A DNA stretch of 64,000 bases from Ruegeria arenilitoris (lineage in GTDB: Bacteria; Pseudomonadota; Alphaproteobacteria; Rhodobacterales; Rhodobacteraceae). A program made the position numbers and the translations under genes. Positions 43,137-52,256 of this stretch are shown piece after piece. Position 1 is the stretch's first letter, and each line of letters begins with the position of its first letter. The notes beneath the pieces were generated by a model. It worked only from the letters and a program-made list of their open reading frames with translations. It was not told where the DNA came from and did not search any database. Location: assembly GCF_013030985.1 (NCBI RefSeq), contig NZ_WPYP01000004.1, forward strand, positions 297,778-361,777. The letters run 5' to 3'.

Positions 43137-44150
43137 ATGGGCCGATTGGGCCTTGTGCTGATCTTGGGGGCGGTCATTCTGGCCGCCCTCTTGCTGATTT
43201 CTACCGTTTACGGCACCACGCCGATCCCCGCGCAGGATGCGTTTGACGCGGTCTTGCTGGGCACTGGTCTGACGGATGGGGACATGTCCCCCCTGCACCG
43301 GATCGTGTTCGACCTGCGCCTGCCCCGCGCTTTGTTCGCGGCCGTCATTGGCGCCGGGCTGGGCATTGTCGGCGTGGTTCTGCAAACCACCACGCGCAAT
43401 GATCTGGCCGACCCCTTCCTGTTCGGCCTGTCCTCGGGCGCGGCAGCCGGAGCCGTTTTCGTCATCACTGTGACCGGCGATGTTCTGGGCTTCTGGACCT
43501 TGCCGCTGGCAGCGTTCTGTGGCGGACTCGTGGCCTCGGGCATCGTGCTGGCGCTGGTTCACGGGCTGCGAACCAGTGCGCCGGAAAAGCTGATCCTGGC
43601 TGGTCTGGCGGTTTCCTTCCTGTTCTCGGCCATCACCAATTACCTGATTTTCGCGGGCGACAGCCGCGCGGCGCATTCGGTCATCTTCTGGATGCTGGGC
43701 GGGCTGGGTCTGGCCCGCTGGGAAACCTTCCCACTGGTCTGCGCCGGACTGCTGCTGATCCTGTCCTATTCGCTCTATCGTAGCCGTTGGCTGGATGCCC
43801 TGCTGACCGGAGACCTGACCGCCGCAACGCTGGGCGTGCCGGTTCAGGGGCTACGGTTCAGCATGTTCTTTGCCGCAGCCCTTGCCACCGCCGTCTTTGT
43901 CTCGGTCGCCGGGGTGATCGGCTTTGTTGGCCTGATGGTGCCGCATATCGCCCGCGGGATCGCTGGACCGCTGCACAACCGGCTTCTGCCCACCGCTGCT
44001 ATTGTGGGCGCTGCCTTGCTGACAGGGTCAGACATCCTCAGCAGGCTGCTTCTGGCCCCACAGGAATTGCCGGTGGGGATCGTGACGACCTCGATCGGTT
44101 CGGTGTTTGTGTTTCTGCTGCTGTTCAGAACCGCACGGGCTCGGCACTAG
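43137..44150 (+). CDS. btuC: FecCD/BtuC-type ABC permease
   Basis: A 337-residue inner-membrane protein with about nine hydrophobic segments. RIVFDLRLPRALFAAVIGAGLGIVG at the N-terminus and FVGLMVPHIARGI near residue 260 are the FecCD family signatures (RLPR and the PHIAR coupling-loop region). It is the last gene of the riboswitch operon. Its 3' end overlaps by 26 bases the opposing ubiX-like gene. Confidence 0.9.
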   Translation: MGRLGLVLILGAVILAALLLISTVYGTTPIPAQDAFDAVLLGTGLTDGDMSPLHRIVFDLRLPRALFAAVIGAGLGIVGVVLQTTTRNDLADPFLFGLSSGAAAGAVFVITVTGDVLGFWTLPLAAFCGGLVASGIVLALVHGLRTSAPEKLILAGLAVSFLFSAITNYLIFAGDSRAAHSVIFWMLGGLGLARWETFPLVCAGLLLILSYSLYRSRWLDALLTGDLTAATLGVPVQGLRFSMFFAAALATAVFVSVAGVIGFVGLMVPHIARGIAGPLHNRLLPTAAIVGAALLTGSDILSRLLLAPQELPVGIVTTSIGSVFVFLLLFRTARARH

Positions 44151-44733
44151 ATTCGGGCATCAATCCCGCTTCGGCCCATTGGCTTGCAACCGGGGCAGAT
44201 ACCCCCAACAGATCGATCGCACGGGCCGCAATTTGGTTGACGATGTCCGACACGCATTGCGGTTTCAGATAAAAGGCCGGCACCGGCGGCAGAACAATTG
44301 CGCCCATCTCGGTCACGGTTGTCATGTTTCGCAGATGCACCAACGTTAGCGGCGCCTCACGGGTCAGCAGAACCAGCCGCCTGCGTTCCTTGAGTTGAAC
44401 GCTGGCCGCGCGGGTCAGCAGGTTGTCATCCAGACCGTGCGCGATTGCCGCCAGGGATCGCATGGAACAGGGGGCAACGATCATCCCGGACACCGGGACC
44501 GACCCTGAGGCGATACTGGCGCCGATGTTGTCTATGGAATGGTGGCGGGTTGCCAATCCCCCGAGGGTCTCAAACGCATCCCCCCCGCATTCCTCAAGAA
44601 GCGTGCGCTTTGCCGCCTTGCTGGTGACAAGGTCAATCTCAACGCCCAGAACCGATAGCTGCCGCGCCACTGACACCCCGAGCGCTGCACCCGAGGCTCC
44701 GGCCACGCCCAAAATCACGCGCTGCTGGCTCAT
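44125..44733 (-). CDS. ubiX: UbiX-like flavin prenyltransferase
   Basis: About 202 residues. GVAGASGAALGVSVARQL at the N-terminus is the FMN-binding motif. PCSMRSLAAIAHGL and LTREAPLTLVHLRNM are family signatures (the latter shows the conserved REAPLT). UbiX makes prenylated FMN for UbiD. The start is ATG 44733, overlapping the ubiD stop by four bases; an upstream in-frame ATG at 44817 lies inside ubiD. It is translated directly after ubiD. Confidence 0.9.
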   Translation of the reverse strand: MSQQRVILGVAGASGAALGVSVARQLSVLGVEIDLVTSKAAKRTLLEECGGDAFETLGGLATRHHSIDNIGASIASGSVPVSGMIVAPCSMRSLAAIAHGLDDNLLTRAASVQLKERRRLVLLTREAPLTLVHLRNMTTVTEMGAIVLPPVPAFYLKPQCVSDIVNQIAARAIDLLGVSAPVASQWAEAGLMPESSAEPVRF

Positions 44734-46238
44734 GACCTTCCTCCTGCCATCAGGCGCGAAACAAGATTCGCCGCAAACTCCGCATCCTTGTCCGCTGTTT
44801 TCATCACGGTTCCCCATTCCCGGCTGGTTTCGCTTTCGATCTTGGTCGTGGCGTCGATGCCCATTTTCCCCGACAGCCCGGGTTGTGGTGAGGCAAAGTC
44901 CAGATAGTCCATCGGCGTGTTCTCCAGCGTCATCACATCCCGAACCGGGTCCATACGCGTGGCAAGCGCCCAGGCGATGTCATCCCAGTTTGCGGGGTCG
45001 ATATCGTCATCCACCACCACGATCATCTTGGTATAGCTGAATTGCGGCAGCATCCCCCACAGCGCCATCATCACCCGGCGCGCCTGGCCGGGATAGCGTT
45101 TGTCGATGCTGACAACGGCCATGCGGTACGAGCACGCGGCGGGCGGCAGCCAGAGGTCGCGGACCTCGGGGATCTGGGCGCGAATGGTGGGCAGCGCGAG
45201 GCGGTTGAAAACCTCGCCAATGATCGCAGGTTCATCCGGCGGGCGTCCGGTATAGGTGGACAGGTACAGCGGGTCCTGCCGATGGGTCACGGCTGTAACC
45301 TGCATGACCGGGAAAGGCTCGGCCCGGTTGTAGTATCCGGTGTGATCTCCGAACGGCCCCTCGGGCGCGGATTCGGTGGGCGATACCCAACCTTCAAGGA
45401 TGATCTCGGCCTCGGCCGGAACCATCAAGGGCACCGACTTGGCGGCCACCATACGGGGGCGGGCGCCGTTAAGCGCGCCTGCAAAGGTCATTTCCGACAC
45501 GGTCTCGGGCAGAGGCAACGCGGCAGATAACAGCGTGGCCGGGTCCGCCCCCAGAACGATGGCAACAGGTGTCTTTTCCCCGCGTTTCGCCCAGCTCCTG
45601 TGATGGGCCGCGCCGCCGCGGTGGGGCAGCCACCGCATGATCAGCTTGTCCCGCTCCAACACCTGTGCGCGGTAGATGCCCGCATTATAGGACGTGACAT
45701 TGCCCGCCTCGGACCCGTGAGGTCGGGTGATGACCACCGGCCAGGTCACAAGCGGCGCCGCATCGCCCGGCCAATGGGTCTGCACCGGGATAGAGGCCAG
45801 ATCGATTTCCGACCCTTCCAGTACAACCTGCTGGCTAGGGCCAGACTTGGTGATCTTGGGTCGCGTCGCCAGAGCGGCCTTCAACATCGGCCAGCGCGAC
45901 AGGACATCCCGCACCCCGTCCGGAGGCGTCGGAGTTTTGAGCGCGGCTAGAAACGCGCCCATCTCGTCCAGTTCCACCGGTTTGATCCCAAGTCCGGCGC
46001 ATACGCGTTCGGTTGTCCCGAACAGGTTCGCGACAACTGGCATTTTTGAAGGGATACCACCGTCCGACACCGGAAAATCGAACCGCAACACCGGGCCGGC
46101 CCGTTCCAGCACGTTGCGGTGAACCGCTGTCATCTGATGACGGACAGAGACGGGTTCCGAAACCGTCAGCAACTGATTGGCATCCCCGCACCAGTCAAGG
46201 AAACTGCGCAGGCTGGGGAAAGAGGGCAACGATCGCAC
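44730..46238 (-). CDS. ubiD: UbiD-type decarboxylase
   Basis: A 502-residue UbiD-family protein, close in length to E. coli UbiD (497). EGPFGDHTGYYNRAE is the conserved active-site stretch, and YNAGIYRAQVLERDKLIMRW and HHRSWAKRGEKTPVAIVLG are typical of 4-hydroxy-3-polyprenylbenzoate decarboxylase. The family decarboxylates using prenyl-FMN supplied by UbiX. It is divergent from ubiT, with 113 bases between, which hold an FNR-type box. The pair supports ubiquinone synthesis in the same pathway as UbiTUV. Confidence 0.9.
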   Translation of the reverse strand: MRSLPSFPSLRSFLDWCGDANQLLTVSEPVSVRHQMTAVHRNVLERAGPVLRFDFPVSDGGIPSKMPVVANLFGTTERVCAGLGIKPVELDEMGAFLAALKTPTPPDGVRDVLSRWPMLKAALATRPKITKSGPSQQVVLEGSEIDLASIPVQTHWPGDAAPLVTWPVVITRPHGSEAGNVTSYNAGIYRAQVLERDKLIMRWLPHRGGAAHHRSWAKRGEKTPVAIVLGADPATLLSAALPLPETVSEMTFAGALNGARPRMVAAKSVPLMVPAEAEIILEGWVSPTESAPEGPFGDHTGYYNRAEPFPVMQVTAVTHRQDPLYLSTYTGRPPDEPAIIGEVFNRLALPTIRAQIPEVRDLWLPPAACSYRMAVVSIDKRYPGQARRVMMALWGMLPQFSYTKMIVVVDDDIDPANWDDIAWALATRMDPVRDVMTLENTPMDYLDFASPQPGLSGKMGIDATTKIESETSREWGTVMKTADKDAEFAANLVSRLMAGGRS

Positions 46239-46294
46239 GAGAGCTCCTGTTCAAGAAAGCCCGGCCTGCCTATCAGCGAAAATCCACAGCGAAA

Positions 46295-46308
46295 TTGACA
46301 ATCGTCAA
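46295..46308. promoter_or_regulatory. FNR/FnrL-type palindromic box
   Basis: TTGAC-AATC-GTCAA is a perfect 5+4+5 palindrome close to the FNR consensus TTGAT-N4-ATCAA. It lies 43 bases before ubiT and 56 bases before ubiD, so it could act on either divergent unit. It fits oxygen-responsive control of the oxygen-independent ubiquinone genes. Confidence 0.72.
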
Positions 46309-46351
46309 CTTGCGACAGCGTGCAAACACTTATGAGTGCCCGGCAAGAGAC

Positions 46352-46921
46352 ATGTCGACCGTGCCAAAGGAGCCCTGCTTGTCCCAATCGCCCGCTCAGA
46401 TTCCGCGCTTTCCGCAGGTGGCCACCTATCCGTTGCGCGTTTTGCCGTTCGCCCCTTTGTCGGCCATTCTGTCCGCCTTTTCCCGCAAGATTGCCCAAAA
46501 ACACCCGGGCATGTTCCGCAGGCTGGGTGAGTATGATCACAGCCGGTTCATCCTTGATCCGACCGACCTGCCTTTTGTGATCTGTCTTGATCCGAACGGC
46601 GGCAACCCGCGTGTGTCCGTCACGCGCGGCCCGGCAGATGGTGCCGCACGGATTGCCGGGCCGCTTGCCGCCCTGCTGGGCCTTGTTCACGGCGCATATG
46701 ACGGGGACGCGCTGTTCTTTTCCCGCGATCTGGTGATCGAAGGCGATACGGCCGCGGCGCTGGCCCTGCGCAACGCCGTCGATGATGCCGAGCTGGACTT
46801 CGCGCAGGAACTCTCGGACCTGTCCGGCCCATTGGCGCATTCCATGCAGAGGGTTCTTGCACTGATCGAGCGAAGAACCGGCGTTAACCTGAGCAGACCT
46901 GAAGAGGCAGAACTATGGTAA
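46352..46921 (+). CDS. ubiT: UbiT-like SCP2-domain protein
   Basis: A 189-residue protein. LPFAPLSAILSAFSRKIAQKHPGMF near the N-terminus and FVICLDPNGGNPRVSV, LDFAQELSDLSGPLAHSM later are typical of the SCP2 sterol-carrier domain of UbiT (YhbT). UbiT binds the isoprenoid quinone intermediates in oxygen-independent ubiquinone synthesis. ATG 46352 is chosen for normal length; a longer frame runs back into ubiD. Its stop overlaps the ubiU start. Confidence 0.88.
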   Translation: MSTVPKEPCLSQSPAQIPRFPQVATYPLRVLPFAPLSAILSAFSRKIAQKHPGMFRRLGEYDHSRFILDPTDLPFVICLDPNGGNPRVSVTRGPADGAARIAGPLAALLGLVHGAYDGDALFFSRDLVIEGDTAAALALRNAVDDAELDFAQELSDLSGPLAHSMQRVLALIERRTGVNLSRPEEAELW

Positions 46922-47898
46922 TGGAAATTGTCTGCCCCGCTGGCACCCCTGCCGCGTTGCGTGCGGCAGTAAAGGCGGGCGCGCACACGGTTTACTGCGG
47001 CTTTGCCGATGAAACCAACGCCCGGAACTTTCCCGGCCTGAATTTCGACCGGGCGGAAATGCGCGAGGGCGTGGCCTTTGCCCACCAGCATGGTGCCAAG
47101 GTTCTGGTTGCCATCAACACTTTTCCGCGCGCCGGGCACGAGGCCATCTGGCACAGCGCCGTGGCCGATGCCGAAGCTTGCGGCGCCGATGCGGTGATCC
47201 TGGCCGATGCCGGCCTTCTGGCCCACACCGCACACCATCATCCGGGCCTGCGCCGTCACCTGTCGGTACAGGCTGCCGCCGCCAATGCGGATGTCATCAA
47301 CTACTATGCCGAGACCTTTGGCGTGAAACGTGTCGTGCTGCCGCGCGTGCTTTCAGTGCCGGAAATCGCCGCGATCAACGCCGAAACCGAGGTTGAAACC
47401 GAGGTGTTTGTCTTTGGTGGTCTTTGTGTGATGGCCGAGGGCCGCTGTTCGCTGTCGTCCTACGCCACCGGCAAATCGCCCAATATGAACGGCGTCTGCT
47501 CTCCGGCAAGTCATGTGGAATACCGTGACGAAAACGGGGTGCTGGATGCGCGCCTGGGCGGTTACATCATTCACCGCGTCAACAAAGGCGAAGCCGCCCC
47601 CTATCCGACCCTGTGCAAAGGATGCTTCAGCGCAGGTGAGAAAACCGGCCACCTGTTCGAAGACCCGGTCAGCCTGAACGCCGAGAAGCTGATCCCGCAG
47701 TTGCAAAAGGCGGGCGTTACCGCGCTCAAGATCGAAGGCCGCCAACGGTCGCGTTCCTACGTGGCGCAGGTGGTGCGCAACTTCCGCGCCGCCGTGGATG
47801 CGCTGGATGCAGGCCGCCCGTTGCCCGAGGGCATGTTGGCCCGTCTGTCCGAGGGTCAGGCCATGACCACCGGCGCCTATAAGAAAACCTGGAGATAA
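46915..47898 (+). CDS. ubiU: UbiU peptidase-U32-family hydroxylation protein
   Basis: A 327-residue U32-family protein. The Fe-S-binding cysteine set is visible: GLCVMAEGRCSL, NGVCSP and LCKGCFS. UbiU and UbiV form an oxygen-independent hydroxylase complex with 4Fe-4S clusters for ubiquinone rings. ATG 46915 or 46921 could be used. It is followed by ubiV after three bases. Confidence 0.92.
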   Translation: MVMEIVCPAGTPAALRAAVKAGAHTVYCGFADETNARNFPGLNFDRAEMREGVAFAHQHGAKVLVAINTFPRAGHEAIWHSAVADAEACGADAVILADAGLLAHTAHHHPGLRRHLSVQAAAANADVINYYAETFGVKRVVLPRVLSVPEIAAINAETEVETEVFVFGGLCVMAEGRCSLSSYATGKSPNMNGVCSPASHVEYRDENGVLDARLGGYIIHRVNKGEAAPYPTLCKGCFSAGEKTGHLFEDPVSLNAEKLIPQLQKAGVTALKIEGRQRSRSYVAQVVRNFRAAVDALDAGRPLPEGMLARLSEGQAMTTGAYKKTWR

Positions 47899-47901
47899 GC
47901 C

Positions 47902-48813
47902 ATGGATCTCACTGCTGGGCCGACCCAGTTCTTCTGGTCCAAAGACCGTTGGCTGGAGTTTCACACCTCTTTGGCCGATACCCCCGTTGCCCGTGTCGTT
48001 CTGGGTGAACTGGTCTGTTCCAAACGCCTGCCGTTTTATCAGGAGCATATCGCAGAGGCGATCGACACGCTGCAAAACGCAGGCAAAGAGGTCGCCCTGA
48101 CCAGCCTTGCACTGGTCACCCTGAAACGCGAGCGCAAGCTGACCGCCGATCTTGTCGAAATGGGACTGCCGGTCGAGGTCAACGACCTGTCTGCCCTGCC
48201 CCATCTTCCCAAGGGCACGCCGTTCTGGGTTGGTCCGCTGGTCAATGTCTACAACGAAGGCACGCTGACATGGCTTGCTTCGCTGGGCGCCACACGGGTG
48301 TGCCTGCCCCCCGAACTGCCGTTGGAAAGCGTTGAGGTGCTGGCCAAAACCGCCGCGGATCTCGGCGTTGCTGTCGAGGTCTGGGGGCATGGCCGCCTGC
48401 CCCTGGCAATCTCGGGCCGCTGCTATCACGCACGCCTGCACGGTCGCACCAAAGACAACTGCCAATTTGCCTGCGAAGACGATCCGGACGGGCTGCAGGT
48501 CAACACGCTGGAAGGTCAGCCGTTCATGACCATGAACGGTGTGCAAACCCTGTCGGACACCCACGCCGCTGCCGTTTATCAGACCGACACGCTGGCGCGC
48601 GCAGGCGTCACCGCCCTGCGCCTGTCGCCGCAATCACAGGGTTTCCCTGCCATCTGCGCAGCCTATCACGCCCTCCAGCAAGGAGATGCCACGGCACAAA
48701 CAACAGCCGCAGAGCTTCAATCCATCACGCCGGACGCCCGCTTTTCCGATGGGTTCCTGCAAGGTGCATGTGGCGCGGACTGGTCCGCCGACCGGGCCGT
48801 CCCGGCAGAGTGA
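47902..48813 (+). CDS. ubiV: UbiV peptidase-U32-family hydroxylation partner
   Basis: A 303-residue U32 protein. The four cluster cysteines of UbiV are visible: Cys39 in ELVCSK, and the GRCYHARLHGRTKDNCQFAC set. It forms the heterodimer with UbiU. It ends four bases into the NnrS-like start (GTGA), so the genes form one operon. Confidence 0.92.
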   Translation: MDLTAGPTQFFWSKDRWLEFHTSLADTPVARVVLGELVCSKRLPFYQEHIAEAIDTLQNAGKEVALTSLALVTLKRERKLTADLVEMGLPVEVNDLSALPHLPKGTPFWVGPLVNVYNEGTLTWLASLGATRVCLPPELPLESVEVLAKTAADLGVAVEVWGHGRLPLAISGRCYHARLHGRTKDNCQFACEDDPDGLQVNTLEGQPFMTMNGVQTLSDTHAAAVYQTDTLARAGVTALRLSPQSQGFPAICAAYHALQQGDATAQTTAAELQSITPDARFSDGFLQGACGADWSADRAVPAE

Positions 48814-50036
48814 CCTCACGATCATTCTGGGCCGCGCCCTATCGCCCCATGTTCAGCGGCGCGGCGCTTTGGGCGCTTGTCTGTATCGGGTGGTGGCCAT
48901 TGGGCGTGCGTCTGGGTCTGCCGGCTCCGGCGTTCGAGCCAACCGTGCTGTGGCATGTGCATGAGCTGCTGTTCGGCTTTGCCGCACTGGCTGTCGGCGG
49001 TTACCTGCTGACCGCCCTGCCCAATTGGGTGGCCAAGCCCCCCGAACAGGGTCTGATTTTGAAACTGCTGATGGGGTTCTGGGCCTTGGGCCGTCTCACA
49101 ACGGCCATGGCTGATCGCCTCCCCCTCAGCCTGATCCTGATTTGTAACGGGCTCTATTTCATCGCATTGTTTGGCCTTCTGATATGGCGCATCGCAGCCG
49201 CAAACGCCTATGTCAAAACTCCGTTTGCTTTCGCAATGCTGGCTTTGGGCCTGGTCGAAGCCACTTACATGGCTCTCGCTAAATCCGGTGATGTCGCCGC
49301 CTGCCTGTCCCTTGTTCGCGCGGTGCTGATCGGCTTTGCCATCCTGATCGCCACCATCGGCGTTCGTGCCGTCCCGGCCTTCACCAACACTTGGCGTCAA
49401 CACCAAAACCTGCCTGTTCTGGATTTGCCCTACAACGAAAGGCTGCGCGTGATCACCATTGCGTTGTTGGCCTGTGGCGCCCTTGCTTTGTTTCTGGACG
49501 CCGCCGATTTCGCCAATGCCTTGCTGATTCTCGCCGCCCTTTCCCTGCTTGCGGCGATGTCCCGCTGGCGCAGCTTCAGCACAGGGCGCAACCCGCTGCT
49601 CTTCGGTCTGCATGCGGCCTTTCTCTGGCTTCCCCTCGGGCTTTTGTTGATGGGATCATTGTGGTTTTACCCGGCGGCCTACCCCACGCAAGACGCCCTG
49701 CATGCCCTCACCATCGGCGCGATTTCCGGCATGATCATGGCCTTCACCGGCCGCGCTGCATCCCACACGTCAGAGGGTTCGCTACGCGCACCGCGCAGCC
49801 TGACCTGCGCCATGGTGCTGCTGTGGTGCGCCATCGCAACCCGCCTTACCGCACCGCTAACCGCCCATGGTCAACTCCTGGAAAATTCTGCGGCCCTGTT
49901 CTGGTGCGTCAGCTGGGTGTGTTACCTGATCGCCCTGCGTCCTGCTCTCTTGGGCCCAGCGGTCCGACCTGTGCTCAGCGGCAGAAGCCCTAAGACCCGG
50001 ACCATGTCCACAACCAAGGCAAAAGGAACAGGATAA
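48810..50036 (+). CDS. nnrS: NnrS family heme-copper membrane protein
   Basis: About 408 residues with roughly twelve transmembrane helices. WHVHELLFGFAALAVGGYLLTALPNW near the N-terminus and HALTIGAISGMIMAFTGRAASHT near the end are typical of NnrS, including conserved His that bind heme. NnrS proteins protect against or respond to nitric oxide during denitrification. The GTG start at 48810 overlaps the ubiV stop. Co-transcription with ubiTUV suggests the operon works during anaerobic nitrogen-oxide respiration. Confidence 0.88.
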   Translation: MTSRSFWAAPYRPMFSGAALWALVCIGWWPLGVRLGLPAPAFEPTVLWHVHELLFGFAALAVGGYLLTALPNWVAKPPEQGLILKLLMGFWALGRLTTAMADRLPLSLILICNGLYFIALFGLLIWRIAAANAYVKTPFAFAMLALGLVEATYMALAKSGDVAACLSLVRAVLIGFAILIATIGVRAVPAFTNTWRQHQNLPVLDLPYNERLRVITIALLACGALALFLDAADFANALLILAALSLLAAMSRWRSFSTGRNPLLFGLHAAFLWLPLGLLLMGSLWFYPAAYPTQDALHALTIGAISGMIMAFTGRAASHTSEGSLRAPRSLTCAMVLLWCAIATRLTAPLTAHGQLLENSAALFWCVSWVCYLIALRPALLGPAVRPVLSGRSPKTRTMSTTKAKGTG

Positions 50037-50090
50037 GCTTGGGGCAGCCTAAGCCAGCCAACAGCACCGAAACCACAGATAATAAAAAAG

Positions 50091-50135
50091 TGGTGAGCCG
50101 TGCAGGATTCGGACCTGCGACCCACTGATTAAAAG
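50091..50135 (-). tRNA. tRNA-Lys(UUU) 3' fragment (attachment-site scar)
   Basis: On the minus strand the 45 bases run from the anticodon loop (CTTTTAA) through the T-arm (GCAGG-TTCGAAT-CCTGC) to CCA. The half upstream of the anticodon loop does not fit a tRNA: the anticodon stem does not pair and no D-arm is present. So only the 3' half is here. This is the usual footprint of integration into a tRNA 3' end. An integrase pseudogene follows about 180 bases to the right. Confidence 0.85.
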
Positions 50136-50316
50136 AACGGCCAGAGCCATTTCTCCGCATTTCGCCAGATTTCGCCGCACTGACAAAAATGAAGCAAAAA
50201 CAGTAATTTAAGTTGACAATCGTTGCGCCTTGAATTCATGAGTTACTCCAGAATTCGCCGCCATTTGCTTCCGTATAGCTTCCGGAAGCAGGTCGGAAGA
50301 AAGGAGTGTTCTGGAT
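50136..50316. other. Candidate integrase-proximal region of the island, with short repeats
   Basis: No gene. Two ATTTCGCC direct repeats lie at 50159-50166 and 50169-50176, and a perfect GCTTCCGGAAGC palindrome at 50278-50289, next to a further GCTTCCG copy. Such repeats are typical of arm-type or excisionase sites but have not been shown to be so here. Confidence 0.4.
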
Positions 50317-51496
50317 ATGTTCAAGCTGACCAAACGCGCGGTAGAGGGTCTTTCCATTGAGGCCAAGGAGTACCTTGTCTGGGACCGTGACATGCGCGGC
50401 TTTGGGCTGCGAATCTGCCCCTCCGGCAAGAAGACCTATCCGGTTCAGTACCGGACCGGGCGCCGGACACGTCGGATCACCATCGGCCAACATGGCGTTC
50501 TGACCGCCGAGGAAGCGCGGACGCAGGCAAAGCAGCCTTTGGGCGATGTGGCGCGGGTCGGACCCTTCCGCTGAGAGACAGGCCAAACGGCACGCACCGA
50601 CCGTTGCGGGTCTCTGTGACCGATTCTTAGAGGAATATGTCGACCAGCATTGCAAGCCGACCACTGCCCGCGACTATCACAGCGTGATCCGCCGGTTCAT
50701 CCGTCCCAAACTTGGCCCAATACCGATTGCCGAGGTAACCCGCGCCGATGTGGTGACCTTTCACCACGGGCTGCGCGAAACCCCCTATCAGGCCAACCGG
50801 GCGCCGGCCATGTTGTCGAAGCTGTTTAATCTGGCCGAGGATTGGGGCTTGCGGCAGCCGGGATCAAACCCCGCGCGCCGGATCAAGAAATTCCGCGAAG
50901 AAGAAAAGAAACGCTATCTGTCAGACGCGGAACAGATACAGCTTGGTAAAGTACTGGCCGAGGCGCTGGAAGACGGCACAGAGACTGTATACGTCGTCTC
51001 GGCCCTGCTGCTGATCTACACCGGATGCCGCCTCAGTGAGATTCTGACGCTGCGCTGGGACTATGTAACCTCGCACCATCTGGAATTGCCGGACAGCAAG
51101 ACCGGACGCCGCCGCATCCCGTTGCCGAGAGAAGCCTAGGACATCCTGATGGACCTGCCCCGGCAACCGGGAAACCCCTACGTCATATTGGGCGAGTCTG
51201 AGACCGGACCGCTCAACAACCTGCAAAAACCGTGGCGACGTATACGTAAGACGGCTGGACTGGAAGATGTCCGCATTCATGATTTGCGGCACACATACGC
51301 TTCTGTTGCGATGAAAGATGGGATCGACCCGTTCACCCTGAAAGAGATCATGGGTCACAAGAATCTAACCACGACCCTGCGATATGCGCATCTGGCAGAT
51401 GACGCGGTTCAAAGAGCGGCTGGATCAGTGGCGACCCGTTTGGCCCGTGCCGTTCGCAAGGACATTCGTTCTGCGCCCTTGAGGGCAGTCAGCTAA
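50317..51496 (+). pseudogene. Tyrosine recombinase (integrase), frameshifted and with an internal stop
   Basis: A DUF4102/Arm-DNA-binding integrase in three pieces. The N-terminal arm domain is at 50317 to about 50550 (MFKLTKRAVEGLSI, GFGLRICPSGKKTY). A one-base frameshift occurs near 50550, in the segment that should read DVARGSDPSAERQA. The core-binding and catalytic domains continue at 50546-51139 and then 51149-51496 in the same frame, after an amber codon at 51137. The catalytic residues are intact: Arg in YTGCRLSEI, HDLRHTYAS, GHKNLTTTLRYAH. Inactive as it stands unless suppressed. It is the integrase of the island whose att scar lies just left. Confidence 0.88.
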
Positions 51497-51679
51497 TCGG
51501 AAAAAGAGGTCTAGTGGAGGACGTTGCGCCATTCATCCGTCGTGCTGCGATTGATCATTATTGGCACATTTGAACAAAAGACTGGCGTCGAGTCACAATT
51601 CTAAATGGCGATTAGTGGTCATATCGTTCAGACTTTGGATTTCAGCAAGTTAAGGTTGCTATCGCCTAACGAGGAGAAA

Positions 51680-51997
51680 ATGCCCGCAGAATTCTGGTTA
51701 GCGCTGTTGGTGGAAATCATTCTGTGCGCATCTCTTATTGGCTCAACACGTAGCTTCTTCGAACGATTTCTGGAAACCAAGCCATCAGGTAATAATCGCG
51801 ATCCCAAACGTAACCGCCCTGAGAGAGGTCATCGGACCAATCTCAGAGCTGTCCTCGAAGCCGAAGGACAGGAACCACTTGGGCTGTGGCACCGCGAGTC
51901 ACGAAAGCCAAAAACGTGGAAATCGCTTCAGGAGAACGGCAACCGACGGTCTCGCGAATTGAAACGTCTCGGACTTAGGAATGACAAAGATGGTTGA
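51680..51997 (+). CDS. Small membrane protein, unknown
   Basis: A protein of about 105 residues with one N-terminal helix (FWLALLVEIILCASLIGS) and a long basic, Arg/Lys-rich tail. ATG 51680 is preceded by a good GAGGAG site; a longer frame starts at 51605. It lies between two integrase pieces and might be an artefact of the decayed region. No family recognised. Confidence 0.35.
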   Translation: MPAEFWLALLVEIILCASLIGSTRSFFERFLETKPSGNNRDPKRNRPERGHRTNLRAVLEAEGQEPLGLWHRESRKPKTWKSLQENGNRRSRELKRLGLRNDKDG

Positions 51998-52002
51998 AGA
52001 TG

Positions 52003-52256
52003 TCTAAGTAGCAGACTGGCTGGGAGGATGTCAGTATTTATGACCTGCAAAACACCTTTGCCCCAGCTGCTATGTAAAACGGGATCGACCAGTTCACCCT
52101 TAAGGAGATTTAGAACCACAAAAATCTGACCACGACCCTGCGCTATGCACATCTGGCAGATGATGCGGTGCAACGGGCAGCGGGATCGGTTGCAGCCCGT
52201 CTGGCACGCGCCGTGCGCTAGGACGTCCAGGTCACCCCTTTGCGGGTCGTTCAATA
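52003..52256 (+). pseudogene. Second integrase remnant, C-terminal part
   Basis: A degraded copy of the same integrase C-terminus. It carries the equivalents of FTLKEI, HKNLTTTLRYAHLADDAVQRAAGSVAARLARAVR and the tail, but with in-frame stops and altered catalytic positions (HDLRHT is YDLQNT here). Its DNA is about 80-90 percent like the copy at 51.2-51.5 kb over the last 130 bases by eye, so it is a duplicated or older related recombinase. Confidence 0.82.

Noticed and set aside
47353..48633. 426-residue minus-strand frame
   Set aside because: Antisense to ubiU and ubiV, which carry conserved cysteines.
50213..50226. Second FNR-like box (TTGACAATCGTTGC) before the integrase
   Set aside because: Only one half-site matches; the palindrome is broken and the downstream gene is a dead integrase.
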